Of a DNA stretch of 64,000 nucleotides, positions 49,108 through 58,871 are shown one piece after another. The notes beneath the pieces were generated by a model. It saw only the letters and a program-made list of their open reading frames with translations. It made no database searches and was not told the origin of the DNA. The DNA lies in assembly GCF_030915465.1 (NCBI RefSeq), contig NZ_CP133267.1, positions 3,208,501-3,272,500 on the forward strand, written 5' to 3'. Within the stretch, counting starts at the first letter, position 1. The number at the start of each line of letters is the position of its first letter. Position numbers and translations under genes: made by a program. The stretch comes from Neobacillus sp. PS3-34. GTDB lineage: Bacteria > Bacillota > Bacilli > Bacillales > Cytobacillaceae.

Positions 49108-50058
49108 TTATTTGCTCGCCCCAATTTCAACAGGTACTTCAACACTATTTAAAAGGGAGTTTACCACCTGGCTGTTTGACTTTTTCAACGAGGCATCCAT
49201 CGTTAAAACGATGCGGTGGGCCAGCATATAGACAGCAACCTCCTTAACATCCTCTGGAGTTACATAAAAACGGTTATTTATGTATGCCTTTCCTTGTGCC
49301 CCTCGCATAAACGCCAGTGTACCTCGAGGGCTAATCCCCATTTCTACATCATCATGTGTGCGGGATAGGTGAACAATTCTTAATATATAATCCTCAATAT
49401 CTTCAGAAAGGGTTACCTGTTTTACTTCTTCTTTCATTTTGGCTATCTCTTCTAAGTTAAGGACAACTTCCAATTTGTTAAACGGTGCACCAGTCCGATA
49501 AGTTTGCATGATTTTCTTTTCTTCTGCCAAGGTCGGATAACCTAAAGGAATTTGCATGAAGAAACGATCCATTTGTGCTTCAGGCAAGGCAAAAGTACCC
49601 TGCTGGGACTCAATCGGATTTTGTGTCGCAATTACGATAAAAGGATTTGGAAGTAGAATGGTATCGCCATCAATTGTAACCTGGCGTTCTTCCATTACTT
49701 CCAGTAAGCTGGCTTGTGTTCTTGGTGTAGCACGGTTTATTTCATCTGCCAGCAGGATATTGGTCATAACAGGACCAATCCGAAGCTGGAAATCCTGCTC
49801 CTTTGGATGGAAAAATTGGATCCCTGTCACGTCACTCGGCAATAAATCCGGGGTAAATTGAATGCGTTTAAACTCCCCGTTAATCGTTTTGGCAAAACTT
49901 TTTGCCAATTGTGTTTTGCCCGTTCCAGGCACACTTTCCAGCAATACATGCCCATCGTTCAAAAGGGCAATGAATAACATTTCAACGATTTCCTCTTTGC
50001 CAATTATGACATTACTAATTTCTTGCTTAAGCTGCACTACTTTTTCTATTAAACTCAT
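49108..50058 (-). CDS. MoxR family AAA+ ATPase (YeaC-like)
   Basis: A 316-residue AAA+ ATPase: Walker A ESVPGTGKTQLAKS, Walker B NILLADEINRATPRTQ, sensor 1 FIVIATQNPIE, arginine finger region PEAQMDRFFM, and the MoxR C-terminal lid with GISPRGTLAFMRGAQ. MoxR proteins act as chaperones for metal-cofactor or envelope complexes. It is first in a three-gene operon MoxR-DUF58-DUF4129. GAGGAGAG precedes the start. Confidence 0.93.
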   Translation of the reverse strand: MSLIEKVVQLKQEISNVIIGKEEIVEMLFIALLNDGHVLLESVPGTGKTQLAKSFAKTINGEFKRIQFTPDLLPSDVTGIQFFHPKEQDFQLRIGPVMTNILLADEINRATPRTQASLLEVMEERQVTIDGDTILLPNPFIVIATQNPIESQQGTFALPEAQMDRFFMQIPLGYPTLAEEKKIMQTYRTGAPFNKLEVVLNLEEIAKMKEEVKQVTLSEDIEDYILRIVHLSRTHDDVEMGISPRGTLAFMRGAQGKAYINNRFYVTPEDVKEVAVYMLAHRIVLTMDASLKKSNSQVVNSLLNSVEVPVEIGASK

Positions 50059-50244
50059 CCAAACTCTCCTCGCTAATTAAAAGAATTAAACTCCTTCGTA
50101 TAATGACGAAATAGTCATAAAATTCAAGTACTTACTATTTTATATTTATTTCCATTTATAGTCCATTTGTTTTAGGGAAAAAGTTTGGGTTCTGAATGAG
50201 ATAAACATAACTAGCAAGAAAAACAACAGTACCGAAAAAAATCC

Positions 50245-50273
50245 TTACTGAATTTTCATATATTTGTTATAAT
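50245..50273 (+). promoter_or_regulatory. Extended -10 sigma-A promoter of the YiaA/B gene
   Basis: TTACTG, 17-bp spacer, TATAAT with an extended TG (TGTTATAAT). It is about 50 bases before the gene start. Confidence 0.65.
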
Positions 50274-50324
50274 TTACAAGAAATTACTCTTTATCAACAA
50301 GGTTACCAGGAGGGGTTAGATTTT

Positions 50325-50588
50325 ATGCAAAGATACAGGAGAAGAAACACACCTGCATTTACGGTTTTAGCGTATTTTACACTTTTTGCCGGAGTAATGT
50401 TATTCAGTATTGGTCTTTATAATGCCGATAGCTTACAGCTTAATGAAAAGGGCTACTACATTGCGGTCATGCTATTATGTATAGTGGGAGCTATCTTGAC
50501 TCAAAAAGTGGCAAGGGATAACGCTGAAGATAATGAGATTATCGCAGAACAGGAAAGAAAATATAATATTACTGGTAAGGTAGATTAA
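50325..50588 (+). CDS. YiaA/YiaB-type two-helix inner membrane protein
   Basis: An 87-residue protein with two hydrophobic helices (about 11-31 and 43-62) joined by a short loop (YNADSLQLNEKGY) and an acidic C-terminal tail (DNAEDNEIIAEQE). The pattern matches the YiaA/B inner membrane domain. The function is unknown. AGGAGGGG precedes the ATG; a terminator follows. Confidence 0.78.
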   Translation: MQRYRRRNTPAFTVLAYFTLFAGVMLFSIGLYNADSLQLNEKGYYIAVMLLCIVGAILTQKVARDNAEDNEIIAEQERKYNITGKVD

Positions 50589-50635
50589 TTTTAAACGGAT
50601 TAATAAAAATAGTTTTTCTATACTTTCAAGAGATT

Positions 50636-50662
50636 GACTGTCATTTTTGACGGTCTTTTTTT
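50636..50662 (+). terminator. Rho-independent terminator
   Basis: GACTGTCA/TGACGGTC hairpin followed by seven T. A second short hairpin (AATGCCAATTGGCGTT plus T run) lies at about 50680-50702. Confidence 0.78.
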
Positions 50663-50859
50663 ATTCACTTCAAGACATAAAAATGCCAATTGGCGTTTTT
50701 TTCTTTGAAGAAAACCCGGCAGCTACTAAGGCTCTGGTCTTAGTATGAAATAAAGCTTCAGGACGTTTTGCCTTTTAAGTTTGCAGTTTAAGATAAGGTT
50801 GAAGGTAATTACTGCTGATGTTTCAGGTGGGAATTTTAAAATTTGAGAGGAGACTTCTA

Positions 50860-51785
50860 ATGGCAGGAATAGTAGAGATACAAAATGTTACAAAAACCAT
50901 CAAAGGAAAAACAATTATTGATTCATTAAGCTTTGAAGTATATAAAGGGGAGGTATTCGGATTTCTGGGACCAAATGGTGCCGGAAAAACTACCACTATC
51001 AGAATGATGGTGGGACTAATTGGAATTACCTCAGGAGACATAAAAATCTCCGGCTACAGTGTCAAAAATGATTTTGAAAAAGCTGTCAGCAAGATTGGCG
51101 CGATTGTAGAAAATCCTGAAATGTATAAATTTCTGAGCGGCTATGAAAATCTTATCCACTTTGCACGCATGTCCAATGGTATCCGTAAAGAAAAAATCGA
51201 TGAAATAGTGGAGCTGGTAGGCTTGACTGACCGAATTCACGATAAAGTGAAGACCTATTCGCTTGGAATGAGGCAAAGGCTTGGCCTAGCTCAATCACTT
51301 TTGCATGATCCCAAGGTTCTCATTCTTGATGAACCGACCAATGGTCTTGATCCTGCGGGAATCCGTGAAATCAGAGACCATCTCAGAAAGCTTGCGAGGG
51401 AAAGGGATATGGCTGTAATTGTTTCGAGCCATTTACTTTCGGAAATGGAAATGATGTGTGATCGAATCGGGATAATCCAGGAAGGGAAGCTGGTGGATGT
51501 CCAGCTTGTCCATGATTTTGTAAATGGATCTGAAAAAGTATATGACATTGTAGTTAATCAAAAAGAAAAGGCAAAAAGGACTTTAGAATGCCTTTATCCT
51601 GCTTTGTCAGTTCATCTGACCGAAAATGGGATCGGTGCCTCATTTAAAAAAGAAGAAATTCCATTTGCCATTAAAGAACTGGTCAGCGCAGGAATCGATA
51701 TTTACGAAGTTAAGGAAATAACTAAAACTTTGGAGGATCGGTTCTTGGAAGTTACGGAAAAAAAGGGGAAGCAATGCATGTTTAA
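50860..51785 (+). pseudogene. ABC transporter ATP-binding protein, BcrA-like (frame error near 3' end)
   Basis: An ABC-2 type ATPase of ~308 residues: Walker A GPNGAGKTTT, signature YSLGMRQRLGL, Walker B VLILDEPTNGLDPAG, and a C-terminal extension typical of drug or bacitracin ABC ATPases. As read, the frame runs straight into the permease gene and looks like a fusion. Adding one A to the seven-A run at 51758-51764 gives the normal ending EKKGEAMHV and a stop at 51783-51785, overlapping the permease ATG. ATG 50860 follows GAGAGGAG. The substrate is unknown. Confidence 0.88.
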
Positions 51786-52730
51786 ATTGGTTCAAAACGA
51801 GTGGATGAAAATATTTAAGCGTCCGGGTACGCTGGTCATGATTGGTTTACTTTTGATTATGATTTCATTAACCGGTGCGGTTATTAAGTATCAGCAAAAT
51901 AAAGGTGTGTCCCATTTAGATCAAAACTGGAAGCAAACACTTCAGGCAGAAGTGAAACAATCGAAGGATCAGTTGGCAATAGGAAAGGTACCTGAGAGCC
52001 AAATTTCAAATATAAAAAGAAATATTGCCATTAAAGAATACAGAATTGAACATAATCTTTCACCGAATGTTAAATATTCAATGTGGGATTTTGTATCGGA
52101 TGGTGCGGGTTTAATAAAATTAGCTGGTTTATTTACTATTATTATTGCTGCAGGGATTGTTGCTTCCGAGTTTAATTGGGGGACGATTAAACTTCTGCTG
52201 ATCAGGCCGATTAGCAGGGAAAGATTTTAGTCGCCAAGTACATGGCTGTTATTTTGTATGCACTGATGATGTTAGTTATTTTATTTTCATTCTCTGCTCT
52301 TTTAGGAATAATATTATTTGGGGCACCAGAGAATGCTGTTCCATATCTTAATTATTCTGACGGGAATGTAACAGAACAAAGCATGGTTTTCCACCTTGTC
52401 ATTTTTTATGGGATGAAATCCATAGCGATGATTATGCTTTCTACCATGGCATTTATGATTTCAGCTGTGTTCAGAAACAGCTCACTCGCGATTGGGCTTT
52501 CCATCTTCCTCATGTTTACTGGGACGGAACTGACGATGCTCTTGGCGATGAAATTTGATTGGGCAAAATATATACTGTTTGCCAATACTGATCTAATGCA
52601 ATACTTTGAAGGAGTTCCGATGGTTAATGGAATGACCATATCGTTTTCTGTCATCATGCTCACAATTTATTTTATTTTGTTTCAGCTTCTAGCTTATGTC
52701 GTTTTCAAAAAGAGAGACGTTGCTGCTTAA
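51778..52730 (+). pseudogene. ABC-2 type permease (frameshifted)
   Basis: About 317 residues with six helices when one T is restored at 52225-52228 (SRERFLVAKYMAVILYALM). It starts MFKLVQNEWMKIFKRPGTL, a classic start for BcrB/YxlG-like permeases, has a long extracellular loop between helices 1 and 2 (about 45-110), and ends VVFKKRDVAA. The start codon lies inside the 3' end of the ATPase gene. Together they form a two-gene exporter, probably for a peptide or small molecule. Confidence 0.85.
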
Positions 52731-52734
52731 TGAA

Positions 52735-52770
52735 AAAAGGTCTGACCCATGTTTTCGGGACAGACCTTTT
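52735..52770 (+). terminator. Rho-independent terminator
   Basis: AAAAGGTCTG and CAGACCTTTT arms with an inner CCC/GGG pairing. It may also serve the short minus-strand gene that ends at 52772. Confidence 0.88.
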
Positions 52771-52771
52771 A

Positions 52772-52930
52772 TTATATATACATATGCAATATTTTTTTGG
52801 CAAATTTAATGTACTCCGGATGGTGAGTGATGATCCAGAGTGATAAAAACAAGAGAATGATGACCATGTAATTCAAACCATATAATATTTTAACTGTTAT
52901 ATCAGGGGTTCTTCCACTTTTATTTGCCAT
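52772..52930 (-). CDS. 52-residue single-helix membrane protein
   Basis: A short ORF: MANKSGRTPDITVKILYG, one membrane helix (LNYMVIILLFLSLWIITH), then a basic end (KFAKKILHMYI). GAGAGGCGAAGGA lies just upstream of the ATG. It fills the gap between a terminator and the downstream gene. No family known. The hydrophobic pattern, the ribosome site and the fit between features argue for a real gene. Confidence 0.5.
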   Translation of the reverse strand: MANKSGRTPDITVKILYGLNYMVIILLFLSLWIITHHPEYIKFAKKILHMYI

Positions 52931-53027
52931 TTCCTTCGCCTCTCACCGATTGATCCATCAAAGTATTAGACGCTTAATAGGCAGACTTGGTTTCCGTGTG
53001 ATGAAAATAAATTTCCGGATGTCCACC

Positions 53028-54281
53028 CTAAAGCGGTTTTAAGGCGGTTGTCGAATCGATAAAAATAAAGCTGTCATATCTTTTCGCAAGGTTGGTGGGA
53101 ACATAATTTCCAAAGTGTTCTAATGCCGGTTCATATACTACCCCGATTGCCCGATGTCCGGCTATTGTATCAAATAGGCTGGATTGAAGCAGATTTGGCA
53201 AAATGATCTGATCATATTGTCCAGCACGGTGGATCACTTCTTCCCAGCTTCCTCTGCTTGCAGGCGGTACTTCCATTACTTCCAGAGGGGCACCCCAGGA
53301 AGGACCTGCAATAACTGTCCCCTGATAGGTTCCGAACCCAACAGCGAAGACATCAGAGCCATGTTTCTCCCTCATAAGCTGTCCGACATTTACCATACCT
53401 TCTTCAGCCATGTCGGTTGCACTTGCATCCCCAATATGGGTGTTATGCTCCCAAACAATGACTTTGGAATCGGAACCATGAAAGTCAGTAAGCTTTTCGA
53501 TAGTCTCGACCATATGGGTATCACGGATATTCCAGGTTTCTGTTCCGCCCTTAACCATTGAACGATAATAAAGCTCCGCATTGGCAGCGACTAATGCATT
53601 GAGCTCAAGGCTCAGGGACGCTTCATCATCTGTCGCAATTGCTTCCTTTTTAGATTGGATGTCCAGTAATAGCTTCAGGACTTCCTGTTCACAGCTTTCC
53701 GACAAATAGGCGGTTGTCATGGCATAATCATGCTCGTTCTTCTCAAAAGGCTGAAAGCAGGAAAATGCCATTTTGGCGACTTCGACTTCCTCTGAACCGA
53801 TGCTTTCTAAATAACGAATGATTTCTTCCATTGATTCAAACAGGCTGTACATATCAATTCCATAAAAGCCAACCTTTTTTTTAGCAGACTCATTATGCTT
53901 TTTCAGCCATTCTGCAAAGCTTAGCACTTCTTTATTCGCCCACATCCAGGTTGGCCAGCGTTTGAAGTTATTCTTTAAAAGGGTAACGATATCCTTCTTT
54001 TCCTCATCTAAGCCTTTGCAATAGCGGTTAACCATATAGCAGGAAGGCCAATCGCCTTCAACTGCAACAAAAGAGAATCCTTTCTCTTCAATCAACTTTT
54101 TGGAAATCTCTGCCCTGATATTATAAAACTCCGATGTCCCATGGGTAGCTTCCCCTAGAAGAACATATCTGGCATCGCCAATCGCATTAAACAACTCATC
54201 AAGATTGCCATAATCATTTAGGCGTACTGCTTTTTCTCTAATAGCTTTTACAACCTTTAAATATTGGATGTTTAACCCCAT
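53028..54281 (-). CDS. Erythromycin esterase family protein
   Basis: A 417-residue protein of the erythromycin esterase/succinoglycan (EreA/ChaN-like) family: LLGEATHGTSEFYNIRAE near residue 45 (His of the active site), AVEGDWPSCYMVNRY, VGFYGIDMYSLFESM, and VWEHNTHIGDASATDM. True macrolide esterases share this fold, but most Bacillus homologues have no known resistance role. It lies 48 bases downstream of the amino-acid permease on the same strand. Confidence 0.88.
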   Translation of the reverse strand: MGLNIQYLKVVKAIREKAVRLNDYGNLDELFNAIGDARYVLLGEATHGTSEFYNIRAEISKKLIEEKGFSFVAVEGDWPSCYMVNRYCKGLDEEKKDIVTLLKNNFKRWPTWMWANKEVLSFAEWLKKHNESAKKKVGFYGIDMYSLFESMEEIIRYLESIGSEEVEVAKMAFSCFQPFEKNEHDYAMTTAYLSESCEQEVLKLLLDIQSKKEAIATDDEASLSLELNALVAANAELYYRSMVKGGTETWNIRDTHMVETIEKLTDFHGSDSKVIVWEHNTHIGDASATDMAEEGMVNVGQLMREKHGSDVFAVGFGTYQGTVIAGPSWGAPLEVMEVPPASRGSWEEVIHRAGQYDQIILPNLLQSSLFDTIAGHRAIGVVYEPALEHFGNYVPTNLAKRYDSFIFIDSTTALKPL

Positions 54282-54329
54282 CCTTTTCTATTATTTGTAT
54301 TCATTTAAACAGGAAATAAAATTATTAAA

Positions 54330-55703
54330 CTAGCCTGACTTTTTTGCAGCCTTGCGCCAGACCTTTTTTTGCAAAATGAAAGCAACGATGCCAATAATTG
54401 CGACAAATAACAGGCTGACAAAAAATCCATAGCGAATGTTTTTTTCCATTATCGTTCCGCTGATCGCTGCGAGGATCAATGCAAGACCAGCAAAGGCCAT
54501 CATTTTATCCAAGCTTGTGACCTTCAACACCTTCAAGGCAGAAATAACAATGAACGACCAATTAAACAGGAGAAGAATACCTGCAGCGGTTGTAATATAC
54601 TCATATATCTTTCCAGGCAGCAGAAGTGCTGTGATGATCGAGGCCACTAATCCTGCTGCTCCAAGCCCTAATGAAGGGAGAGGCAGATCCTTGAATTTCT
54701 TAAGTTTTTTTGAAAAAAATGAAGGAGCATCCCCTCCCACGGATAGTGTAACAAGGAGAGTCGTAACACCGAATAACGAGGCAGTCATTGTAGAGAATCC
54801 CGCAATGATTATCGCGCCGTTAAAGACATGTGGAAAAAAAGGCAAATGATAATTGTCCATAGCGGTTACAAATGGACTTTCCTTTTCGTTAAAGGCATGA
54901 AAATACACCATTATCACAGCAAGGCCAAGAGATAATACATAAATAATCATCAATACAAGGAGCATAATTTTTCCTGCCTTTGGAGCATCCTCCTTCTTTT
55001 GAAGCTGCATCGCCATTAGACCTATTACTTCAATTCCTCCATATGCATAAAAAGCATAGATGAGTGATGACCAGAAGCCTTTAAGGCCATTCGGGAAGAT
55101 TGCTCCCATTGTTCTGGGGAAGTCTGGTTTACTAGCATCACCGTGTACCCAGCCAAATAAAGCGGCCAACGCAAGAATGATAAACATGATAATCGCAGCC
55201 GTTTTAATTATGGCGAGAATGTTTTCTACCCTGTCGAATCCTTTTGTTCCCAATAAAACAACGAAAATGGCAAGGACAGCGTATCCAGCTGCGAAAATCC
55301 ACAGGGGAACCTTGGGAAACCAGAACCTTGAGAGTATGGATAGAGCCGTTAATTGGCTGCCCATAATAAGAATGTTAGAGCACCAGTAATTCCACCCACA
55401 GCTAAAGCCCGCCCAGCGTCCGTATGCTTTGTTAGCGTAATAGCAAAAAGAACCTTCCTGTGGATCCTCGGCGGTCATTTTGGCAAGTAAATTGAATACG
55501 ATGTACGTCCCGATGGCAGCCAAAACAAAAGAAAAAACAATAGAAGGGCCTGTAACCTCAATTCCGATACTGGAACCCAGGAAGTACCCGGTTCCAATGG
55601 TACAACCAATCCCCACCATAGACAATTGCCACCATTTCATGTCTCCTTTACTTTGCCCTTGTCCCTGGCTTTCACTTCCTGGACTGCAATTCGCTTTAGT
55701 CAA
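54330..55703 (-). CDS. APC family amino acid permease
   Basis: A 457-residue permease with twelve membrane helices. APC features are the N-terminal MVGIGCTIGTGYFLGSSIG (unwound helix 1) and YAFYAYGGIEVIGLMAMQ (helix 6). It is transcribed divergently from kynU, so an aromatic amino acid, possibly tryptophan, is a reasonable guess but not shown. The start at 55703 has GGAGG upstream. The N-terminal tail is polar (SPGSESQGQGQSKGD). Confidence 0.88.
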   Translation of the reverse strand: MTKANCSPGSESQGQGQSKGDMKWWQLSMVGIGCTIGTGYFLGSSIGIEVTGPSIVFSFVLAAIGTYIVFNLLAKMTAEDPQEGSFCYYANKAYGRWAGFSCGWNYWCSNILIMGSQLTALSILSRFWFPKVPLWIFAAGYAVLAIFVVLLGTKGFDRVENILAIIKTAAIIMFIILALAALFGWVHGDASKPDFPRTMGAIFPNGLKGFWSSLIYAFYAYGGIEVIGLMAMQLQKKEDAPKAGKIMLLVLMIIYVLSLGLAVIMVYFHAFNEKESPFVTAMDNYHLPFFPHVFNGAIIIAGFSTMTASLFGVTTLLVTLSVGGDAPSFFSKKLKKFKDLPLPSLGLGAAGLVASIITALLLPGKIYEYITTAAGILLLFNWSFIVISALKVLKVTSLDKMMAFAGLALILAAISGTIMEKNIRYGFFVSLLFVAIIGIVAFILQKKVWRKAAKKSG

Positions 55704-55885
55704 TGAAATACCTCCTTCATCTCGGATTATTATTCGATTTTTAGGAGCTAAATATGAAGTGGCAGAAGTTTAATTTTTGGAAGTGTAAAGGATCGAAAGT
55801 TTTGGAATATTTAGATTTAGCGTTGACGGTATGTCGCATTCCTTGTTACGCTTTGTTTAGTATGATATAAGAGCAGGGGGTTGCA

Positions 55886-57172
55886 ATGGGACTTTATAGC
55901 TTTGAACCAACACATGATTACGCACAAATACTTGACCAAAACGATCAGCTTGCAGCTTATCGTAATGAATTTTATTTAAAACCGAATTCTATTTATCTGG
56001 ATGGAAATTCTTTGGGGCTTCTTTCAAAAAGGGCTGAAAAGGCTTTGCTGGATTGTGTGAATGATTGGAAGGAACGAGGAATTGATGGCTGGATGCAGGG
56101 TGACCATCCCTGGTTTTATTTATCGGAAAAATTGGGAGCGCTCTGTGCACCTCTGGTTGGAGGGTTACCTGAAGAAGTAATTGTAACCGGTTCCACGACA
56201 GTGAATCTGCATCAGCTTGTGGCTACTTTTTACAAGCCTGAGGGAAACCGCACAAAAATATTGGCAGATGAGTTGACCTTCCCATCCGATATTTATGCTT
56301 TACAAAGCCAGCTGCGCATTCATGGACATGATCCAGAACCACACCTTCTTCGAGTGAAGAGCAGGGACGGGCGATTTTTGGAGGAGAAAGACATTATTGA
56401 TGCCATGACAGAGGAAGTTGCTTTGATTATCCTGCCGACAGTCCTTTATCGCAGCGGACAAATATTAAATATGGAACGTTTGACGAAAGAAGCCCATGAC
56501 CGCGGCATACTGATCGGATTTGATGGCTGCCATTCTATTGGGGCAATTCCACATTCGTTTTCTGATTGGGATGTTGATTTTGCATATTGGTGCAGCTATA
56601 AGCATTTAAATGGGGGACCGGGAGCAGTTGCCGGATTATATGTGAACCGAAAGCATTTTGGCACACTTCCTGGCCTTGCCGGCTGGTTCGGCTCTAAAAA
56701 GGAACATCAATTTGATATGGAACATACCTTTTTTCCTGCTGAATCAGCAGGTGCATACCAAATTGGAACTCCTCATCTATTGAGTGTAGCCCCATTAATT
56801 GGTTCACTTGAGATGTTTGGAGAAGCTGGCATAGGCAATATCCGTACGAAATCGCTTTTAATGACGCAATATTTAATGGAATTAGTTAAGCATGAACTAA
56901 ATGGTCTAGGGTTTAGCATCGGCAGCCCGATGGATGAGGTGCGGAGAGGCGGGCATGTAAGCCTTGAACATGCGGAGGCGGCACGGATCTGCAAAGCGCT
57001 TAAGGAAAATGGAGTAATACCGGATTTCCGTGCACCTAATATTATCCGGCTTGCTCCTGTTGCACTTTATACTTCATATTGTGAGGTGTGGCAGGCAGTC
57101 CAAATCCTTAAAAAAATCATGTCTGAAAAACAGTACGAAAAGTTTAAAAACGAAAGAGAAGTCGTAGCTTAG
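55886..57172 (+). CDS. kynU: Kynureninase
   Basis: A 428-residue PLP enzyme of fold type I. Kynureninase features: [11 protein letters not shown] near the N-terminus, [30 protein letters not shown] (PLP-binding Asp), [12 protein letters not shown] (Schiff-base Lys) and [14 protein letters not shown]. It hydrolyses kynurenine to anthranilate and alanine in tryptophan breakdown. GCAGGGGG precedes the ATG. It is followed by kynA with a 39-base gap; the kynurenine formamidase gene (kynB) usually found with them is not present. Confidence 0.95.
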   Translation: MGLYSFEPTHDYAQILDQNDQLAAYRNEFYLKPNSIYLDGNSLGLLSKRAEKALLDCVNDWKERGIDGWMQGDHPWFYLSEKLGALCAPLVGGLPEEVIVTGSTTVNLHQLVATFYKPEGNRTKILADELTFPSDIYALQSQLRIHGHDPEPHLLRVKSRDGRFLEEKDIIDAMTEEVALIILPTVLYRSGQILNMERLTKEAHDRGILIGFDGCHSIGAIPHSFSDWDVDFAYWCSYKHLNGGPGAVAGLYVNRKHFGTLPGLAGWFGSKKEHQFDMEHTFFPAESAGAYQIGTPHLLSVAPLIGSLEMFGEAGIGNIRTKSLLMTQYLMELVKHELNGLGFSIGSPMDEVRRGGHVSLEHAEAARICKALKENGVIPDFRAPNIIRLAPVALYTSYCEVWQAVQILKKIMSEKQYEKFKNEREVVA

Positions 57173-57211
57173 ATTGATGAAATGCCACGCATTGAAAGGA
57201 AGGGGCAGAAA

Positions 57212-58058
57212 ATGAGCAATGAAATAAATAAAAATGGAGCTCTGGAAAAAGACATTCATACAGATTTTCAAAAGGAAATGTCCTATGGGGGCTATCTTCA
57301 ACTCGAGAAGATACTAACAAGCCAGCACCGAGTTTCGGACCATCATGATGAAATGCTTTTCATTATTATCCACCAGACGAGCGAGCTATGGATGAAGCTG
57401 ATTCTCCATGAAGTAAATGCGGCTGCCGAATGCATCCGGAGGAATGATCTTGAGCCTTCATTTAAAATGCTCTCACGTGTATCGCGGATACAGCAGCAAT
57501 TAATCCAATCTTGGAATGTGTTATCGACCCTGACACCAGCAGAGTATATGGAATTTAGGGATAAGCTTGGCCATTCATCTGGTTTTCAATCGTATCAAAA
57601 CCGGCTGATTGAGTTTGCATTGGCGCAAGAAAAATGCTCATGTGTTATTAGTATATAAGCATGAGCCTGAGCTTTATAAACAGCTGACAAACGCACTTCA
57701 TGAGCCAGGCCTATACGACGCAGCCGTGAATGCACTCGCTCTTAGAGGATTGCCGATTGACCAGGAAGCGCTTGATAGGGATTGGTCGCAGGAGTATCAG
57801 CCGAACGCGAGTGTCGAGGAAGCCTGGCTGACAGTGTACCGAAATGTGGACCAATATTGGGATTTATATGAGCTGGCTGAAAAACTGGTGGATATCGGAA
57901 GCCAGCAGCAGCTATGGCGCTTTAACCATATGAGTACAGTCGAAAGAATCATTGGAAATAAAAAAGGAACCGGAGGCTCATCGGGAGTGTCGTATCTAAA
58001 GAGGGTTCTTGACCATCAATTCTTCCCTGAGCTATGGAGCTTGAGGACAAAGCTTTGA
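57212..58058 (+). pseudogene. kynA: Tryptophan 2,3-dioxygenase (two frame errors close together)
   Basis: About 282 residues after restoring one G at 57622-57623 and one A in the run 57630-57634, giving [22 protein letters not shown]. Family signs: heme- and substrate-site region [32 protein letters not shown], and the C-terminal [15 protein letters not shown]. It opens the indole ring of tryptophan to N-formylkynurenine using heme and oxygen. ATG 57212 is preceded by AAGGGG. A terminator follows at 58070. Confidence 0.92.
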
Positions 58059-58069
58059 TTGATCCAAAT

Positions 58070-58098
58070 GGGGCAGGGGAACCTGCTCCTTTTAATTT
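58070..58098 (+). terminator. Terminator of the kynU-kynA operon
   Basis: GGGCAGG/CCTGCTC hairpin with a GGAA-type loop, followed by TTTTAATTTT. The remaining ~130 bases to the next gene hold nothing I can support. Confidence 0.75.
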
Positions 58099-58225
58099 TG
58101 TTACCGAAAGGAAAGTTGGCAAAAAGAAAAAACCTTGCCAAAGGCAAAGTCTATTATGGTGGAGAAAGTATAATTAAAAAAATGAACAGAGCGGCTGATA
58201 AGTGGAGCTTCTTTTTAGCTTTGAT

Positions 58226-58732
58226 TCATTTTTTTACATCAAAATGTTCTTGTATAAATTTCATTTCTTCCTCTGGAGATGCAATTCCGTATGCTTCACC
58301 AGTAGTTCCATCTTGTAACCGCCAGATTGTATTGTGATCATAGACAGCATTACTGAAATTATTCTCTGCCCAATCCTCGAGTATCCCTAAATATAAGTCA
58401 GAATGCGCATATTCCTTTTCGTTAGCTTTTACTACTTCTATTAATCTTTTTACTCGCTTAGGTGTTAAAGGTAAGGCTCCCCACTTTTCTTTTGCCAGAA
58501 CTTTTTGATGTGACATATTATGAATAGCTTGCTGTACAGATGCTTCGCTCATGTTATAAGGAAATTCATCTTTAAGGTTTTCTCCTTGGTCATGGACCTG
58601 AATTACTTTTTCGCCATCAGAGGAAACTACCTCTGTTACAGTTACATTTGCTTTACTGGCAAATAAATAAACTATATAAAAACTAATTATTAAAATAGGA
58701 ATCATAATTATTTTCTTTGGGATTTTTTTCAT
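58226..58732 (-). CDS. Membrane-anchored protein, DUF6241-like
   Basis: A 168-residue protein with one N-terminal membrane helix (about 8-26) and an extracytoplasmic domain of about 135 residues (NMSEASVQQAIHNMSHQKV, WGALPLTPKRVKRLIEVV, LEDWAENNFSNAVYDHNTIW). It resembles Bacillus proteins annotated DUF6241; that label is from memory. The function is unknown. A good AAGGAG precedes the ATG. Confidence 0.68.
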   Translation of the reverse strand: MKKIPKKIIMIPILIISFYIVYLFASKANVTVTEVVSSDGEKVIQVHDQGENLKDEFPYNMSEASVQQAIHNMSHQKVLAKEKWGALPLTPKRVKRLIEVVKANEKEYAHSDLYLGILEDWAENNFSNAVYDHNTIWRLQDGTTGEAYGIASPEEEMKFIQEHFDVKK

Positions 58733-58871
58733 TATTTCTCCTTATAATGTAAATCGATTACTATTCAAAAATTATAACAAAAAAGACTCCTGAAAACAGT
58801 TGTTTTTTCCTTTATTTTCAATTTGTGCTTATCCATATTTTTAAATGAAGGGATATTCGTAAAAATAATTA

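Noticed and set aside
51778..52230. A genuine ATPase-permease fusion
   Set aside because: The join coincides with a normal permease start codon and a homopolymer where one base restores the usual gene ends.
55843..55871. TTGTTA-17-TATAAG promoter for kynU
   Set aside because: Transcription would start inside the ribosome binding site, only a few bases before the ATG.
58059..58337. ORF downstream of kynA
   Set aside because: It starts at the kynA stop, runs through the kynA terminator and overlaps the DUF6241-like gene; no family features.
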